Shown here piece after piece: positions 42,480 to 50,857 of a stretch of 52,080 nucleotides of DNA. Source of the stretch: Comamonadaceae bacterium (GTDB taxonomy: Bacteria > Pseudomonadota > Gammaproteobacteria > Burkholderiales > Burkholderiaceae_C). The notes under the pieces were generated by a model. It ran no database searches and had not been told where the DNA came from. It saw only the letters and a program-made list of their open reading frames with translations. Position 1 is the stretch's first letter. Every line of letters starts with the position of its first letter. Made by a program: the position numbers and the translations under genes. Where the stretch lies: positions 1 through 52,080 of the forward strand of contig CANFWT010000011.1 of NCBI GenBank assembly GCA_947450895.1, in the 5' to 3' direction.

Positions 42480-43301
42480 ATGACCAAGGCCTGCCCCTAC
42501 CCCTCCGCCGCTTTTCCCGCCGAATCCGCCGGTGCCAACGGGCCCAACTCGTGGCTCTACTTATTGGAGCGCTTTGATGTGGGCGTGGTGCACCTGGACC
42601 CTTCTTTGCACGTGGTGGGCATGAACGACTACGCCCGTCGCAGCCTGCCGGTAGGTGAAAAACTGCCGTTTGGCAAGATCGTGACCGACTTTCACCCAGA
42701 AGCCGCCAAACCCAAGGTGAAATTTCTGCTCGGCCAGGCCGAGTGCCCGGTCAATAACGCGCCTCCCATGGCGATGATGATCAATATTCCCGAGCGCGTG
42801 TTGCTGATCAAAGTCTCCAAGATTGGGGACATGCAAGGTGCAACCACCGGTTACACGCTGGTTTTTTACGACATTACCGAGGTCGTAAGCAAGGAGGGCG
42901 GCGCCGAGGCGCGGCCCAAAGGTGCCGATGCAGGCGAAAAGCGCCAGTTGCGCAAAATCCCAACCATCAAGCAAAACCGCGTCATGTTGGTGGACGTGCC
43001 CAGCGTCTCGTTCATCCGTTCGGAAGGCCATTACACCTGGGTGCATACGGCGCAGGGCGGGCAGTTTTGCAACATCACCATTGGTGACCTGGAAAGCCGC
43101 CTCGACCCCCACCTGTTTTTGCGCGTGCACCGAAGCTACATCGTCAATCTAGCGCAAGTCGACGAGATCGTGCGCGACGACGGGCGCATGTCGCTGCGCA
43201 TGATGGGTTCGACGCCGGTAGAAATCCCGGTATCACGCGCCAGCATGGCAAAGCTCATGGAACAACTGGGTCTGACCGACACGGCAACGCTCAGGAACTA
43301 G
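42480..43301 (+). CDS. RcoM-like CO-sensing regulator (PAS-LytTR)
   Basis: A 273-residue single-component regulator: an N-terminal PAS domain (about 25-140) and a C-terminal LytTR DNA-binding domain (about 160-262; VMLVDVPSVSFIRSEGHYTWVHT, LRVHRSYIVNLAQVDEI). This is the architecture of RcoM from Burkholderia xenovorans, a b-type haem CO sensor whose ligands are reported as His74, Cys94 and Met104. Here His72 (DFHPEAAKP), Cys89 (AECPVN) and Met97/99/100 are plausible counterparts. It sits directly upstream of coxM, fitting CO-dependent activation of the operon. Haem binding is inferred. Confidence 0.82.
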   Translation: MTKACPYPSAAFPAESAGANGPNSWLYLLERFDVGVVHLDPSLHVVGMNDYARRSLPVGEKLPFGKIVTDFHPEAAKPKVKFLLGQAECPVNNAPPMAMMINIPERVLLIKVSKIGDMQGATTGYTLVFYDITEVVSKEGGAEARPKGADAGEKRQLRKIPTIKQNRVMLVDVPSVSFIRSEGHYTWVHTAQGGQFCNITIGDLESRLDPHLFLRVHRSYIVNLAQVDEIVRDDGRMSLRMMGSTPVEIPVSRASMAKLMEQLGLTDTATLRN

Positions 43302-43311
43302 ACGCAAGGTT

Positions 43312-43338
43312 TTCGTGCAACTGCGCTGCCGTTCGTGC
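43312..43338 (+). promoter_or_regulatory. TTCGTG direct repeats upstream of coxM (candidate RcoM site)
   Basis: TTCGTGC occurs at 43312-43318 and 43332-43338, exactly 20 bp apart. LytTR regulators bind direct repeats about two turns apart, and RcoM-1 of B. xenovorans was footprinted on three direct repeats at about 21-bp spacing spanning a -35 element. A third repeat is only weakly suggested near 43352. A possible promoter follows: TTGCCC at 43366-43371 and TTAGAG at 43389-43394, 17 bp apart. Confidence 0.5.
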
Positions 43339-43443
43339 GAAATTTGAACCGATTGATTTTTTACATTGCCCGCAGGGCTGCGCGCTGGTTAGAGTCGCGC
43401 TCGACGTTTTTTTAGGCGCTTTCCAAAAAGTAAAGGAGATACC

Positions 43444-44307
43444 GTGATTCCACCGGAATTTGACTACCACGCACCCCACACGGTGGCCGAAGCCATCGCT
43501 CTTCTGTCCTCGCTGGGCGACGACGCCAAGCTGCTCGCAGGCGGCCACAGCCTGCTGCCTATGATGAAACTGCGTTTTGCCCAACCCGGCGCGCTGATTG
43601 ACATCAACCGCATTCCTGAACTGCGCGGCATCAGCGAACAGGGCGGCATGATCCGCATCGGCGCGATGACCTCGGAAAACGAGCTCATCGCATCACCGTT
43701 GCTCAAAGCCAAGCTGCCATTGCTGGTGGAGGCGGCACTCTTGATCGCCGATCCCCAGGTGCGCAACCGCGGCACCATTGGCGGCGACATTGCCCACGGC
43801 GACCCCGGCAACGACCATCCCGCCATTGCCATGGCGCTGGACGCGACCTTTGTGCTGCAAGGCCCCCAGGGCGAGCGCCAGGTCAAAGCGCTGGACTTCT
43901 TCCACGGCACCTATATGACTGCCCTGGCCGAAGATGAAATCCTGACCGCCATCCTGATTGCGCCTTTTGCCGCCGGCACGGGCTATGCCTACCAAAAACT
44001 CAAGCGCAAAACCGGTGACTGGGCGACAGCCGGCGCCGCCGTCGTGCTGCGCATGGCCGGCGGCGTGGTCAGCCACGCCAGCATCGGTTTGACCAACGTG
44101 GCGCCCACCGCGCTGCGCGCCAGCGACGCTGAAGCCGCGCTGGTCGGCAAGCCCCTCAGCGACGCGAGCATCGACGCCGCCGTGCACGCCGTCCGCGCTA
44201 TTTGCGATCCCGCAGAAGACCTGCGTGGCGACGTGGAATACAAAACTGCGATGGCTGGCGAGATGACCCGCCGTGCCATCCGCGCCGCTGCCGCCCGCTG
44301 CGCTTAA
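43444..44307 (+). CDS. coxM: CO dehydrogenase medium (FAD) subunit CoxM
   Basis: A 287-residue FAD-binding subunit that passes electrons from the Fe-S clusters to quinone. The family motifs [13 protein letters not shown] and [14 protein letters not shown] bind FAD, and the [17 protein letters not shown] segment is characteristic. Length and wording match Oligotropha CoxM (288). GTG 43444 is preceded by AAAGGAG at 43432-43438. It is first in the coxMSL order typical of this enzyme; the gap to coxS is 19 bases. Confidence 0.95.
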   Translation: MIPPEFDYHAPHTVAEAIALLSSLGDDAKLLAGGHSLLPMMKLRFAQPGALIDINRIPELRGISEQGGMIRIGAMTSENELIASPLLKAKLPLLVEAALLIADPQVRNRGTIGGDIAHGDPGNDHPAIAMALDATFVLQGPQGERQVKALDFFHGTYMTALAEDEILTAILIAPFAAGTGYAYQKLKRKTGDWATAGAAVVLRMAGGVVSHASIGLTNVAPTALRASDAEAALVGKPLSDASIDAAVHAVRAICDPAEDLRGDVEYKTAMAGEMTRRAIRAAAARCA

Positions 44308-44326
44308 GCCCCTAAAGGAGACCCCT

Positions 44327-44815
44327 ATGAGCAAAAAAATCGTTTCCATGCAACTCAACGGCAAAGCTGTCGAAGAGGCTGTTGAGCCGCGCACCCTGTT
44401 GATTCATTTCTTGCGCGAAAAGATGAACCTCACCGGCGCCCACATCGGCTGCGAGACCAGCCACTGCGGCGCTTGCACCGTGGACATTGACGGCCAGTCG
44501 GTCAAGGCCTGCACCCACCTGGCGGTGCAGTGCGAGGGCAGCGACGTCAAAACCGTCGAAGGCCTGGCCAACGCTGGCGTGCTGCACGCGGTGCAAGAAG
44601 GCTTTTACAAAGAGCACGGCCTGCAATGCGGTTTTTGCACGCCGGGCATGCTGATGCGCGCCTACCGCTTTTTGCAGGACAACCCCAACCCCACCGAGCA
44701 GGAAGTGCGCGTGGGCATGTCGGGCAATCTGTGCCGCTGCACCGGCTACCAGAACATCGTCAAAGCCGTGCTGCACGCTGCTGCGACCCTCCAACAACAA
44801 GCCGTCGCCGCCTAA
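44327..44815 (+). CDS. coxS: CO dehydrogenase small (2x[2Fe-2S]) subunit CoxS
   Basis: A 162-residue subunit carrying two [2Fe-2S] clusters: a plant-ferredoxin-like N-terminal domain (CETSHCGAC plus a downstream Cys) and a C-terminal helical domain ([24 protein letters not shown]). It relays electrons from the Mo-Cu site of CoxL to the FAD of CoxM. ATG 44327 follows AAAGGAG at 44314-44320; an in-frame upstream Met at 44273 lies in coxM and is rejected. Confidence 0.95.
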   Translation: MSKKIVSMQLNGKAVEEAVEPRTLLIHFLREKMNLTGAHIGCETSHCGACTVDIDGQSVKACTHLAVQCEGSDVKTVEGLANAGVLHAVQEGFYKEHGLQCGFCTPGMLMRAYRFLQDNPNPTEQEVRVGMSGNLCRCTGYQNIVKAVLHAAATLQQQAVAA

Positions 44816-44839
44816 GCGCGCACCCTACAGGAGAACCTC

Positions 44840-47242
44840 ATGAACGCACCACTGAGTGACCGCGAAAAAGCCCTGATGGGCATGGGCGAACCCCGCCTGC
44901 GCAAAGAAGATGCCCGTTTCATCCAGGGCAAGGGCAACTATGTCGATGACATCAAGATGCCCAATATGGTCCACATGGACATCGTGCGCTCCAGCGTGGC
45001 GCATGCCCGCATCAAGCGCATCAACAAAGAAGCCGCGCTCAAAGTACCTGGCGTGATCGCCGTGCTGACCGCCGACGACTTGAAGCCACTCAAGCTGCAC
45101 TGGATGCCCACGCTCGCCGGTGACGTGGCTGCGGTGCTGGCCGACGAAAAAGTGCACTTCCAGATGCAAGAAGTCGCCATCGTGATTGCCGAAGACCGCT
45201 ACTCCGCTGCCGACGGCGTGGAAGCCGTGGAAGTGGAATACGAAGAGCTGCCAGTGGTGATCGACCCCTTTGAGGCCTTGAAGCCCGACGCCCCGGTGCT
45301 GCGCGAAGACCTGGCGGGTAAGACCGAAGGCGCGCACGGCAAGCGCTACCACCACAACCACATCTTCACCTGGGACGCGGGCAACAAGGAAGCCACCGAC
45401 GCCGCCTTTGCCAGCGCCCCGGTGACCGTCAAGCAAGACATGCACTACCCGCGCGTGCACCCCTGCCCCCTGGAGACCTGTGGCGCAGTGGCCTCGTTTG
45501 ACCCGATCCGTGGCGACCTCACTACTTACATCACCAGCCAGGCGCCCCACGTGGTGCGCACCGTGGTGTCCATGCTCTCGGGCATTCCTGAGTCCAAAGT
45601 GCGCATCATTTCGCCCGATATTGGCGGCGGGTTTGGCAACAAGGTCGGTATTTACCCCGGCTATGTGTGCGCCATCGTCTCGTCCATCGTGCTGGGCCGC
45701 CCGGTGAAATGGGTGGAAGACCGCATCGAGAATTTGTCGAGTACCGCCTTTGCCCGCGACTACCACATGACCGGCGAACTCGCCGCCACTACCGACGGCA
45801 AAATCCTGGCACTGCGCACCAACGTCATCGCCGACCACGGCGCTTTTGACGCCTGCGCTGACCCCACCAAGTTCCCCGCTGGCATGTTCCACATCGTCTC
45901 AGGCAGCTACGACATTCCCACCGCCTACTGCAAGGTCGACGGCGTGTATACCAACAAGGCGCCCGGTGGCGTGGCCTATCGCTGCTCCTTCCGCGTGACC
46001 GAGGCGGTGTACTTGGTGGAGCGCATGGTCGACGTGCTGGCGCAAAAGCTGGGCATGGACAAGGCCGAAATTCGCGCCAAGAACTTCATCAAACGCGAAC
46101 AGTTCCCCTACACCTCGGCCTTTGGCTTCGAATACGACTCGGGCGACTACCAAACCGCGCTGGACAAAGTGCTCACCGCCGTGGACTACCAAGGCCTGCG
46201 CGCCGAGCAAGCCGCCAAGCGGGCTGACCCGAACTGCCCCACGCTGATGGGCATTGGCCTGGTCACCTTCACCGAAGTGGTGGGTGCCGGCCCGAGCAAG
46301 ATTTGCGATATTTTGGGCGTGGGCATGTTTGACTCCTGCGAAATCCGCGTGCACCCCACCGGCAGCGCGATTGCCCGCATGGGCACCATCTCGCAAGGCC
46401 AGGGCCACCAGACCACCTATGCGCAAATCATCGCCACCGAACTCGGAATTCCGTCCGAGGTGATCCAGGTCGAAGAGGGCGACACCAACACCGCGCCTTA
46501 CGGTCTGGGTACTTATGGCTCACGTTCCACCCCGGTGGCCGGTGCCGCCATTGCCATGGCCGCGCGCAAAATCCACGCCAAGGCCAAGAAGATCGCTGCC
46601 CACCTGATGGAGGTGAGCGAAGCCGATCTGGAATGGGAAATCGACCGTTTCAAAGTGCGCGGCGACGACGCCAAGTTCAAAACCATGGCACAAATCGCCT
46701 GGGCGTCTTACAACAGTCCACCCCCCGGCCTGGAGCCCGGACTGGAAGCGGTGCACTACTACGACCCGCCGAACTTCACCTTCCCTTTTGGTATTTACCT
46801 TTGCGTGGTGGACATCGACAAGGGAACGGGCGAGACGAAAATCCGCCGCTTCTATGCGCTCGACGATTGCGGCACCCGCATCAACCCGATGATCATCGAA
46901 GGCCAGATCCACGGTGGATTGACCGAAGGTTTTGCCGTGGCCATGGGCCAGCTGCTGTCGTTTGACAAGCAGGGCAACATCCAGGGCAACACGCTGATGG
47001 ATTACTTCTTGCCTACTGCCGTGGAGACGCCGCACTGGGAGACCGACCACACGGTGACCCCGTCGCCGCACCACCCCATCGGCGCCAAAGGCGTGGCAGA
47101 GTCACCCCACGTGGGCAGCATCCCAACGTTTACCAGCGCCATGGTGGACGCGTTTGCGCACCTGGGCGTGACCCACTTCAACATGCCCCACTCGGCCTAC
47201 CGCGTGTGGCAGCAGCTCAAGGCTGTGGGTATCGCGAGCTAA
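44840..47242 (+). CDS. coxL: form I (aerobic) CO dehydrogenase large subunit CoxL
   Basis: An 800-residue molybdenum hydroxylase subunit that oxidises CO to CO2 at a Mo-Cu centre. The active-site loop reads VAYRCSFR with Cys382, the form I signature; form II proteins have AYRGAGR. The catalytic base glutamate is Glu754 in GVAESPHVG, and the cofactor regions GGGFGNK and GQGHQTTYAQ are intact. Length is close to characterised CoxL (803-809). An AGGAG ribosome-binding site precedes ATG 44840. Arg381, next to the Cu-ligand Cys, corresponds to the Cγ-hydroxyarginine in the Hydrogenophaga pseudoflava structure. A strong terminator-like hairpin follows the gene. Confidence 0.97.
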   Translation: MNAPLSDREKALMGMGEPRLRKEDARFIQGKGNYVDDIKMPNMVHMDIVRSSVAHARIKRINKEAALKVPGVIAVLTADDLKPLKLHWMPTLAGDVAAVLADEKVHFQMQEVAIVIAEDRYSAADGVEAVEVEYEELPVVIDPFEALKPDAPVLREDLAGKTEGAHGKRYHHNHIFTWDAGNKEATDAAFASAPVTVKQDMHYPRVHPCPLETCGAVASFDPIRGDLTTYITSQAPHVVRTVVSMLSGIPESKVRIISPDIGGGFGNKVGIYPGYVCAIVSSIVLGRPVKWVEDRIENLSSTAFARDYHMTGELAATTDGKILALRTNVIADHGAFDACADPTKFPAGMFHIVSGSYDIPTAYCKVDGVYTNKAPGGVAYRCSFRVTEAVYLVERMVDVLAQKLGMDKAEIRAKNFIKREQFPYTSAFGFEYDSGDYQTALDKVLTAVDYQGLRAEQAAKRADPNCPTLMGIGLVTFTEVVGAGPSKICDILGVGMFDSCEIRVHPTGSAIARMGTISQGQGHQTTYAQIIATELGIPSEVIQVEEGDTNTAPYGLGTYGSRSTPVAGAAIAMAARKIHAKAKKIAAHLMEVSEADLEWEIDRFKVRGDDAKFKTMAQIAWASYNSPPPGLEPGLEAVHYYDPPNFTFPFGIYLCVVDIDKGTGETKIRRFYALDDCGTRINPMIIEGQIHGGLTEGFAVAMGQLLSFDKQGNIQGNTLMDYFLPTAVETPHWETDHTVTPSPHHPIGAKGVAESPHVGSIPTFTSAMVDAFAHLGVTHFNMPHSAYRVWQQLKAVGIAS

Positions 47243-47259
47243 GTTTTCAGTCCCCCAGA

Positions 47260-47296
47260 GGGCGGATGCGGCGCGCTGCATCCGCCCCTATTTTTT
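47260..47296 (+). terminator. intrinsic terminator-like hairpin between coxL and coxG
   Basis: A perfect 10-bp stem, GGGCGGATGC (47260-47269) and GCATCCGCCC (47278-47287), with an 8-base loop, is followed by cta and six T. It lies 17 bases after the coxL stop and 21 bases before coxG. It should partly end transcription and keep structural subunits in excess of the accessory proteins; readthrough or a separate promoter must serve coxG onward. Confidence 0.85.
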
Positions 47297-47307
47297 AGAG
47301 AGTTCCC

Positions 47308-47946
47308 ATGGAAGTAGTTTTAGACAAGCAGTACCCGGTGTCCGCCGGAGTCGATGCCGCCTGGACGGTATTGGCCAATATGAACGAGCTGGCCACCTGC
47401 ATGCCCGGCGCGCAAATCACGTCTGAGATTGACGCCACCCATTTCACCGGCAGCGTGCGCGTCAAGGTGGGGCCCGCGGTGGCCGCCTTTGCTGGCACGA
47501 TCGAAATCTTGGCCCTCGACCCGGCCACCCGCACGCTCAAAATGATGGGCAAGGGTGCCGACAAGGGCGGCTCTTCTGCGTCGATGGAACTTACCGCCAA
47601 CTTGGTGGCCATTGACGCCACCAGCTGCACGCTGGTGGGCCACGCCGAAGTGATTGTCAACGGCAAGTTCGCCCAGTTTGGCGGGCGCATGATGGGCTCG
47701 GTGTCCGACATGATCTTGGCGCAGTTTGCGGATGTGTTTTCGCAAAAGGCCGCCGTAGCGCAGGCCGCTTTGGCGCCCGCTGCCAGCGCTGCAGCCGCCC
47801 CAGGCGACAGTGCAACACCGGCGGCCGCAGCAGCACCCGCGCCTGCGCCGCAGGCACCGGTGGTCGCCAAAGAGTTCAACGCCCTGGGCCTGGTTTGGGC
47901 GCTGGTGAAGGGCTTCTTTGCCAACCTGTTTGGCGGCAAGCGCTAA
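47308..47946 (+). CDS. coxG: CO dehydrogenase accessory protein CoxG (SRPBCC domain, membrane anchor)
   Basis: A 212-residue protein: SRPBCC/CoxG domain (about 1-150; PGAQITSEIDATHFTGSVRVKVGP, MSVSDM-like GSVSDMILAQFADVFSQ), an Ala/Pro-rich linker (about 150-185) and a hydrophobic C-terminal tail ending in LVKGFFANLFGGKR. CoxG proteins tie CO dehydrogenase to the membrane, and work in mycobacteria indicates they draw a quinone from the bilayer for the enzyme. Position right after coxL and before coxD fits. It lies downstream of the terminator-like hairpin. Confidence 0.9.
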   Translation: MEVVLDKQYPVSAGVDAAWTVLANMNELATCMPGAQITSEIDATHFTGSVRVKVGPAVAAFAGTIEILALDPATRTLKMMGKGADKGGSSASMELTANLVAIDATSCTLVGHAEVIVNGKFAQFGGRMMGSVSDMILAQFADVFSQKAAVAQAALAPAASAAAAPGDSATPAAAAAPAPAPQAPVVAKEFNALGLVWALVKGFFANLFGGKR

Positions 47947-47962
47947 GGTTCGCAGCGCAGCC

Positions 47963-48895
47963 ATGAGCACCGCTACCGATCTGGCTACGCCCCAGGGCTT
48001 GCGCGAGCGCCTGTTTCATGCAGGCTACATCGCCGACGAAGACCTCGCCAGCCTGGTCTGGATGGGCTTGTCGCTCGAGCGCCCATTGTTACTGGAAGGC
48101 GAAGCTGGCGTGGGCAAAACCGCCATCGCCAGCGCCTGCGCCCGCGCGCTGGGGCGCCCGCTGCTGCGCCTGCAATGCTACGAAGGCCTGGACCTGAGTC
48201 AGGCGGTCTACGAGTGGAACTACAGCCGCCAGTTGCTGGAAATCCGCATGACCGAAGCCGGCCAGGGTGACCGCGCTGCGCTGCGCGACAACCTGTTCTC
48301 CGAAGCTTTTTTGCTGGAACGCCCGCTCTTGCAGGCCATTCGTTGCCCCGAGCCTTGTGTGCTGCTGATCGATGAGATCGACCGCGCCGACGAGGCTTTT
48401 GAGGCTTTTTTGCTGGAGATGCTGTCCGAATACCAGATCAGCGTGCCCGAGATTGGCACCCTGCGCGCGGTCAGCAAGCCCCTGGTGATTTTGACCAGCA
48501 ACGGCACGCGCGACCTCTCGGACGCGCTGCGCCGGCGCTGCCTGTTTCATTTCGTGGACTTTCCTACCCTGGCGCGCGAGACGCAAATCGTGCGCACCTT
48601 GGTGCCCGAAGCCGCCAGCCGCTTGGTGGAGGAGTGCGTAGCCTTTGTGCAGCGCCTGCGCAAGGAAGACCTGGACAAAACCCCCGGCGTGGCCGAAACC
48701 CTGGACTGGGTGCGCGTGCTCTTCAAGCTCGGCCACAGCGAGCTGCCCATAGACCCGCAACTGCTGATGCCCTCGCTGGCGGCGCTGCTGAAAACCCGCA
48801 ATGACCATTGGCAAGTCACGGCAGAGCGCGTGGCCAAGCTGATGGACGGACCGCGCATGGGCCAAGACGCGGGCGTGGCTGCCGCGTTGAAATAG
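47963..48895 (+). CDS. coxD: CoxD, MoxR-type AAA+ ATPase for CODH maturation
   Basis: A 310-residue MoxR AAA+ ATPase with Walker A GEAGVGKT, Walker B LLIDEIDRA, sensor region ILTSNGTRDLSDALRRRC and the arginine-finger region. In O. carboxidovorans CoxD is a membrane-associated chaperone-like ATPase needed to insert sulfur and copper into the CoxL active site together with CoxE and CoxF. ATG 47963 was chosen; a Met at 47918 lies inside coxG. Gap to coxG 16 bases, to coxE 5 bases. Confidence 0.93.
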   Translation: MSTATDLATPQGLRERLFHAGYIADEDLASLVWMGLSLERPLLLEGEAGVGKTAIASACARALGRPLLRLQCYEGLDLSQAVYEWNYSRQLLEIRMTEAGQGDRAALRDNLFSEAFLLERPLLQAIRCPEPCVLLIDEIDRADEAFEAFLLEMLSEYQISVPEIGTLRAVSKPLVILTSNGTRDLSDALRRRCLFHFVDFPTLARETQIVRTLVPEAASRLVEECVAFVQRLRKEDLDKTPGVAETLDWVRVLFKLGHSELPIDPQLLMPSLAALLKTRNDHWQVTAERVAKLMDGPRMGQDAGVAAALK

Positions 48896-48900
48896 GCACC

Positions 48901-50148
48901 ATGGCCGCTGCAATGGCCGTCCCCCTGGGCGCTGTAACGGGCGCCGATCCACACACGCTGCGCCGTGTAGCCGCCGCTACCGATCCGCGCGAGCAGATCG
49001 GCGAATTCGCCCACTACCTGCGCCAGCACGGTTTTGCGCTCGGCTATGCCGAAGTGGAGTTGATGGTGCAGTCCGCCGCCGCGCTGCCCCTGGCGCAGTG
49101 GCCGCGCACCCAAGCGCTGTGGCGAGGTATTGCCAGTGGCAGCCAGACGCAGTGGCGCAAATACCCGGACCTGCACCAGGCCTTCTGGTTCCCGCACAAG
49201 GTCAAGGGCAGCACCCGCAGCTCGGGCCTGACCCAGCGCGCGCGCACCCTGCCCGAGCTGGTGCAACAAATGCACCAGGACATGGCCCAGCAATCCGGCA
49301 ACACCGCGCCCGGCCAAGCCCAACCCACCGTGGGCCTGGCTGACGACACCGCTGCCGGTGACCTGGAAGAAAGCAGCGGCCCACAGCGCGCCCAGGGCGG
49401 CGCCAGCACCACCGCGCCACTGGACCAGCGCGACTTTGCCGAGTGGATGCCTGGCGACATGGACCGCTTTGAGCCCATGGTCGAAGCGCTGAAAAAACGC
49501 CTGCGCGCCCAACTGCTGCGCCGCCTGCAGCCCACTGGCGACCGGGGCACGGTGCACCTGCGCCGCTCGCTGCGCGGCGCGCTGGCCAGCGGCGGCGAGG
49601 TGGTCAAACTCGCGCGCGTGCAGCGCCAGCGCCGCCAGCCGCGCGTGGTGGTGCTGGTGGACGTGAGCCGCTCCATGGAAGTGCACGCCCAGTTTTACCT
49701 GCGCCTGTCCCGTGCGTTTGTGGAAGTGATGGACGCGCGCGCCCTGGTGTTTCACACCAGCGTGGCCGACGTCACGCCGCTGATGAAGCGGCGCAGCGAG
49801 CGGGTGCAAGAAAAGGTCAACGCCGTCACCTTCGGCTTTGGCGGCGGCACCCGCATCGCCAGTTGCCTGCAAACTGCCTTGCGGCTGCACCTGGACCGTC
49901 GGTCCTTGCAGCGCGGCGACCTGTTTATGGTGTTTAGCGATGGCTACGACACCGACCCGCCCGATGACCTGGCGGCGGTGCTCGCCCAGGTGCGCGCGCG
50001 CGGCGCCCGGGTGTGCTGGCTGCACCCTACGGTGCAAGTGCCGCAGTCCGAGGCCATGCTGCGCGCTGCTCCTCAGGTGAACCGCTTTTTTGCGGCCCAT
50101 AATTTGGCCAGCCTGGCGCGTCTGCCCGATGTGCTGCGCAGCGCCTGA
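48901..50148 (+). CDS. coxE: CoxE, von Willebrand factor A domain maturation protein
   Basis: A 415-residue protein with a long N-terminal region (about 1-240) and a C-terminal VWA domain with the metal-ion site DVSRSM (VVLVDVSRSMEVH) near residue 255 and the second motif FSDGYDTDPPDDL. It partners with the CoxD ATPase as MoxR-VWA pairs do, and is needed for assembly of the Mo-Cu centre. ATG 48901 follows coxD by 5 bases. The upstream in-frame start at 48808 is within coxD and rejected. No coxF follows; a mocA-like gene does. Confidence 0.9.
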   Translation: MAAAMAVPLGAVTGADPHTLRRVAAATDPREQIGEFAHYLRQHGFALGYAEVELMVQSAAALPLAQWPRTQALWRGIASGSQTQWRKYPDLHQAFWFPHKVKGSTRSSGLTQRARTLPELVQQMHQDMAQQSGNTAPGQAQPTVGLADDTAAGDLEESSGPQRAQGGASTTAPLDQRDFAEWMPGDMDRFEPMVEALKKRLRAQLLRRLQPTGDRGTVHLRRSLRGALASGGEVVKLARVQRQRRQPRVVVLVDVSRSMEVHAQFYLRLSRAFVEVMDARALVFHTSVADVTPLMKRRSERVQEKVNAVTFGFGGGTRIASCLQTALRLHLDRRSLQRGDLFMVFSDGYDTDPPDDLAAVLAQVRARGARVCWLHPTVQVPQSEAMLRAAPQVNRFFAAHNLASLARLPDVLRSA

Positions 50149-50179
50149 ACTTTTTTCAACCGATTACAGGACTATTGCC

Positions 50180-50857
50180 ATGGGATGCTTACTCAAACAA
50201 GGCGGCGGTTTGTACGCTCGCCTGCGCGTGGGCGCGGTGCTCTTGGCTGCGGGCACCGGCAGCCGCATGGGCGGCGTGGCCAAGTCGCTGATCCGCCTGC
50301 AAGGCGTGCCGCTGATCAACCGCCAGCTCATTGCCCTGAGCGGCGCCGGGGTGGACGAGGTGGTGGTGGTCACCGGCTACGCGCGCGATGCGGTCGAAGC
50401 CAGCGTGGCGTCCTTTCCGGTCACCCTGGCCCACAACGCCGACTTCGCGCTGGGCCAGCAAAGCTCGGTGCGCGTGGGCCTGCAGGCGCTGCGCGGTAAC
50501 TTTGACGCCGTGCTGGTGGTGCTGGCCGACCAGCCACTTTTGGGCGCCGCCGACCTGACCGAGCTGATTGCGGCTTTCAAGAAGCGCCCGGCCGGCCATG
50601 TGGTGGTGCCGGTGGTGGACGGCCAGCGCGGCAACCCCATCGTGATGGATGAGGTGGCTCTGGCCGATATTTTGGCCAGCGACACCAACCTGGGCTGCCG
50701 CCACCTGGTGGAGCGCCAGCCCGAGCTGGTGCATGTGCACACGAGCACCAACACCCGCTTTGTCACCGACCTCGACACCCTGGCCGACCTGGACGCGCTG
50801 GCCCAACGCACCGGCTGGCGGCTCGATTTGCCCGTCGAACAGGGCGCTAGCGCATGA
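50180..50857 (+). CDS. MocA/MobA-like molybdopterin cytidylyltransferase-type nucleotidyltransferase
   Basis: A 225-residue NTP transferase with the nucleotide-binding start GAVLLAAGTGSRMGGVAKSLI, LADQPLLGAADL and GQRGNPIVMDE. In molybdenum hydroxylase loci this fold converts molybdopterin to the cytosine dinucleotide cofactor (MCD), the form used by CO dehydrogenase; MobA-type guanylyl transfer is the alternative. Start ATG 50180; an AGG lies upstream. Its stop overlaps the next ATG by 4 bases (ATGA 50854-50857), coupling it to the oxygenase. Confidence 0.85.
   Translation: MGCLLKQGGGLYARLRVGAVLLAAGTGSRMGGVAKSLIRLQGVPLINRQLIALSGAGVDEVVVVTGYARDAVEASVASFPVTLAHNADFALGQQSSVRVGLQALRGNFDAVLVVLADQPLLGAADLTELIAAFKKRPAGHVVVPVVDGQRGNPIVMDEVALADILASDTNLGCRHLVERQPELVHVHTSTNTRFVTDLDTLADLDALAQRTGWRLDLPVEQGASA

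Noticed and set aside
44840..47242. Form II (CODH-like) assignment for CoxL
   Set aside because: The active-site loop is VAYRCSFR, the form I signature, not AYRGAGR, and the MSL order fits form I.
48547..50100. A 517-codon minus-strand open frame across coxD/coxE
   Set aside because: It is antisense to clear MoxR and VWA genes and has shadow-type composition (His, Gln, Ala-rich).
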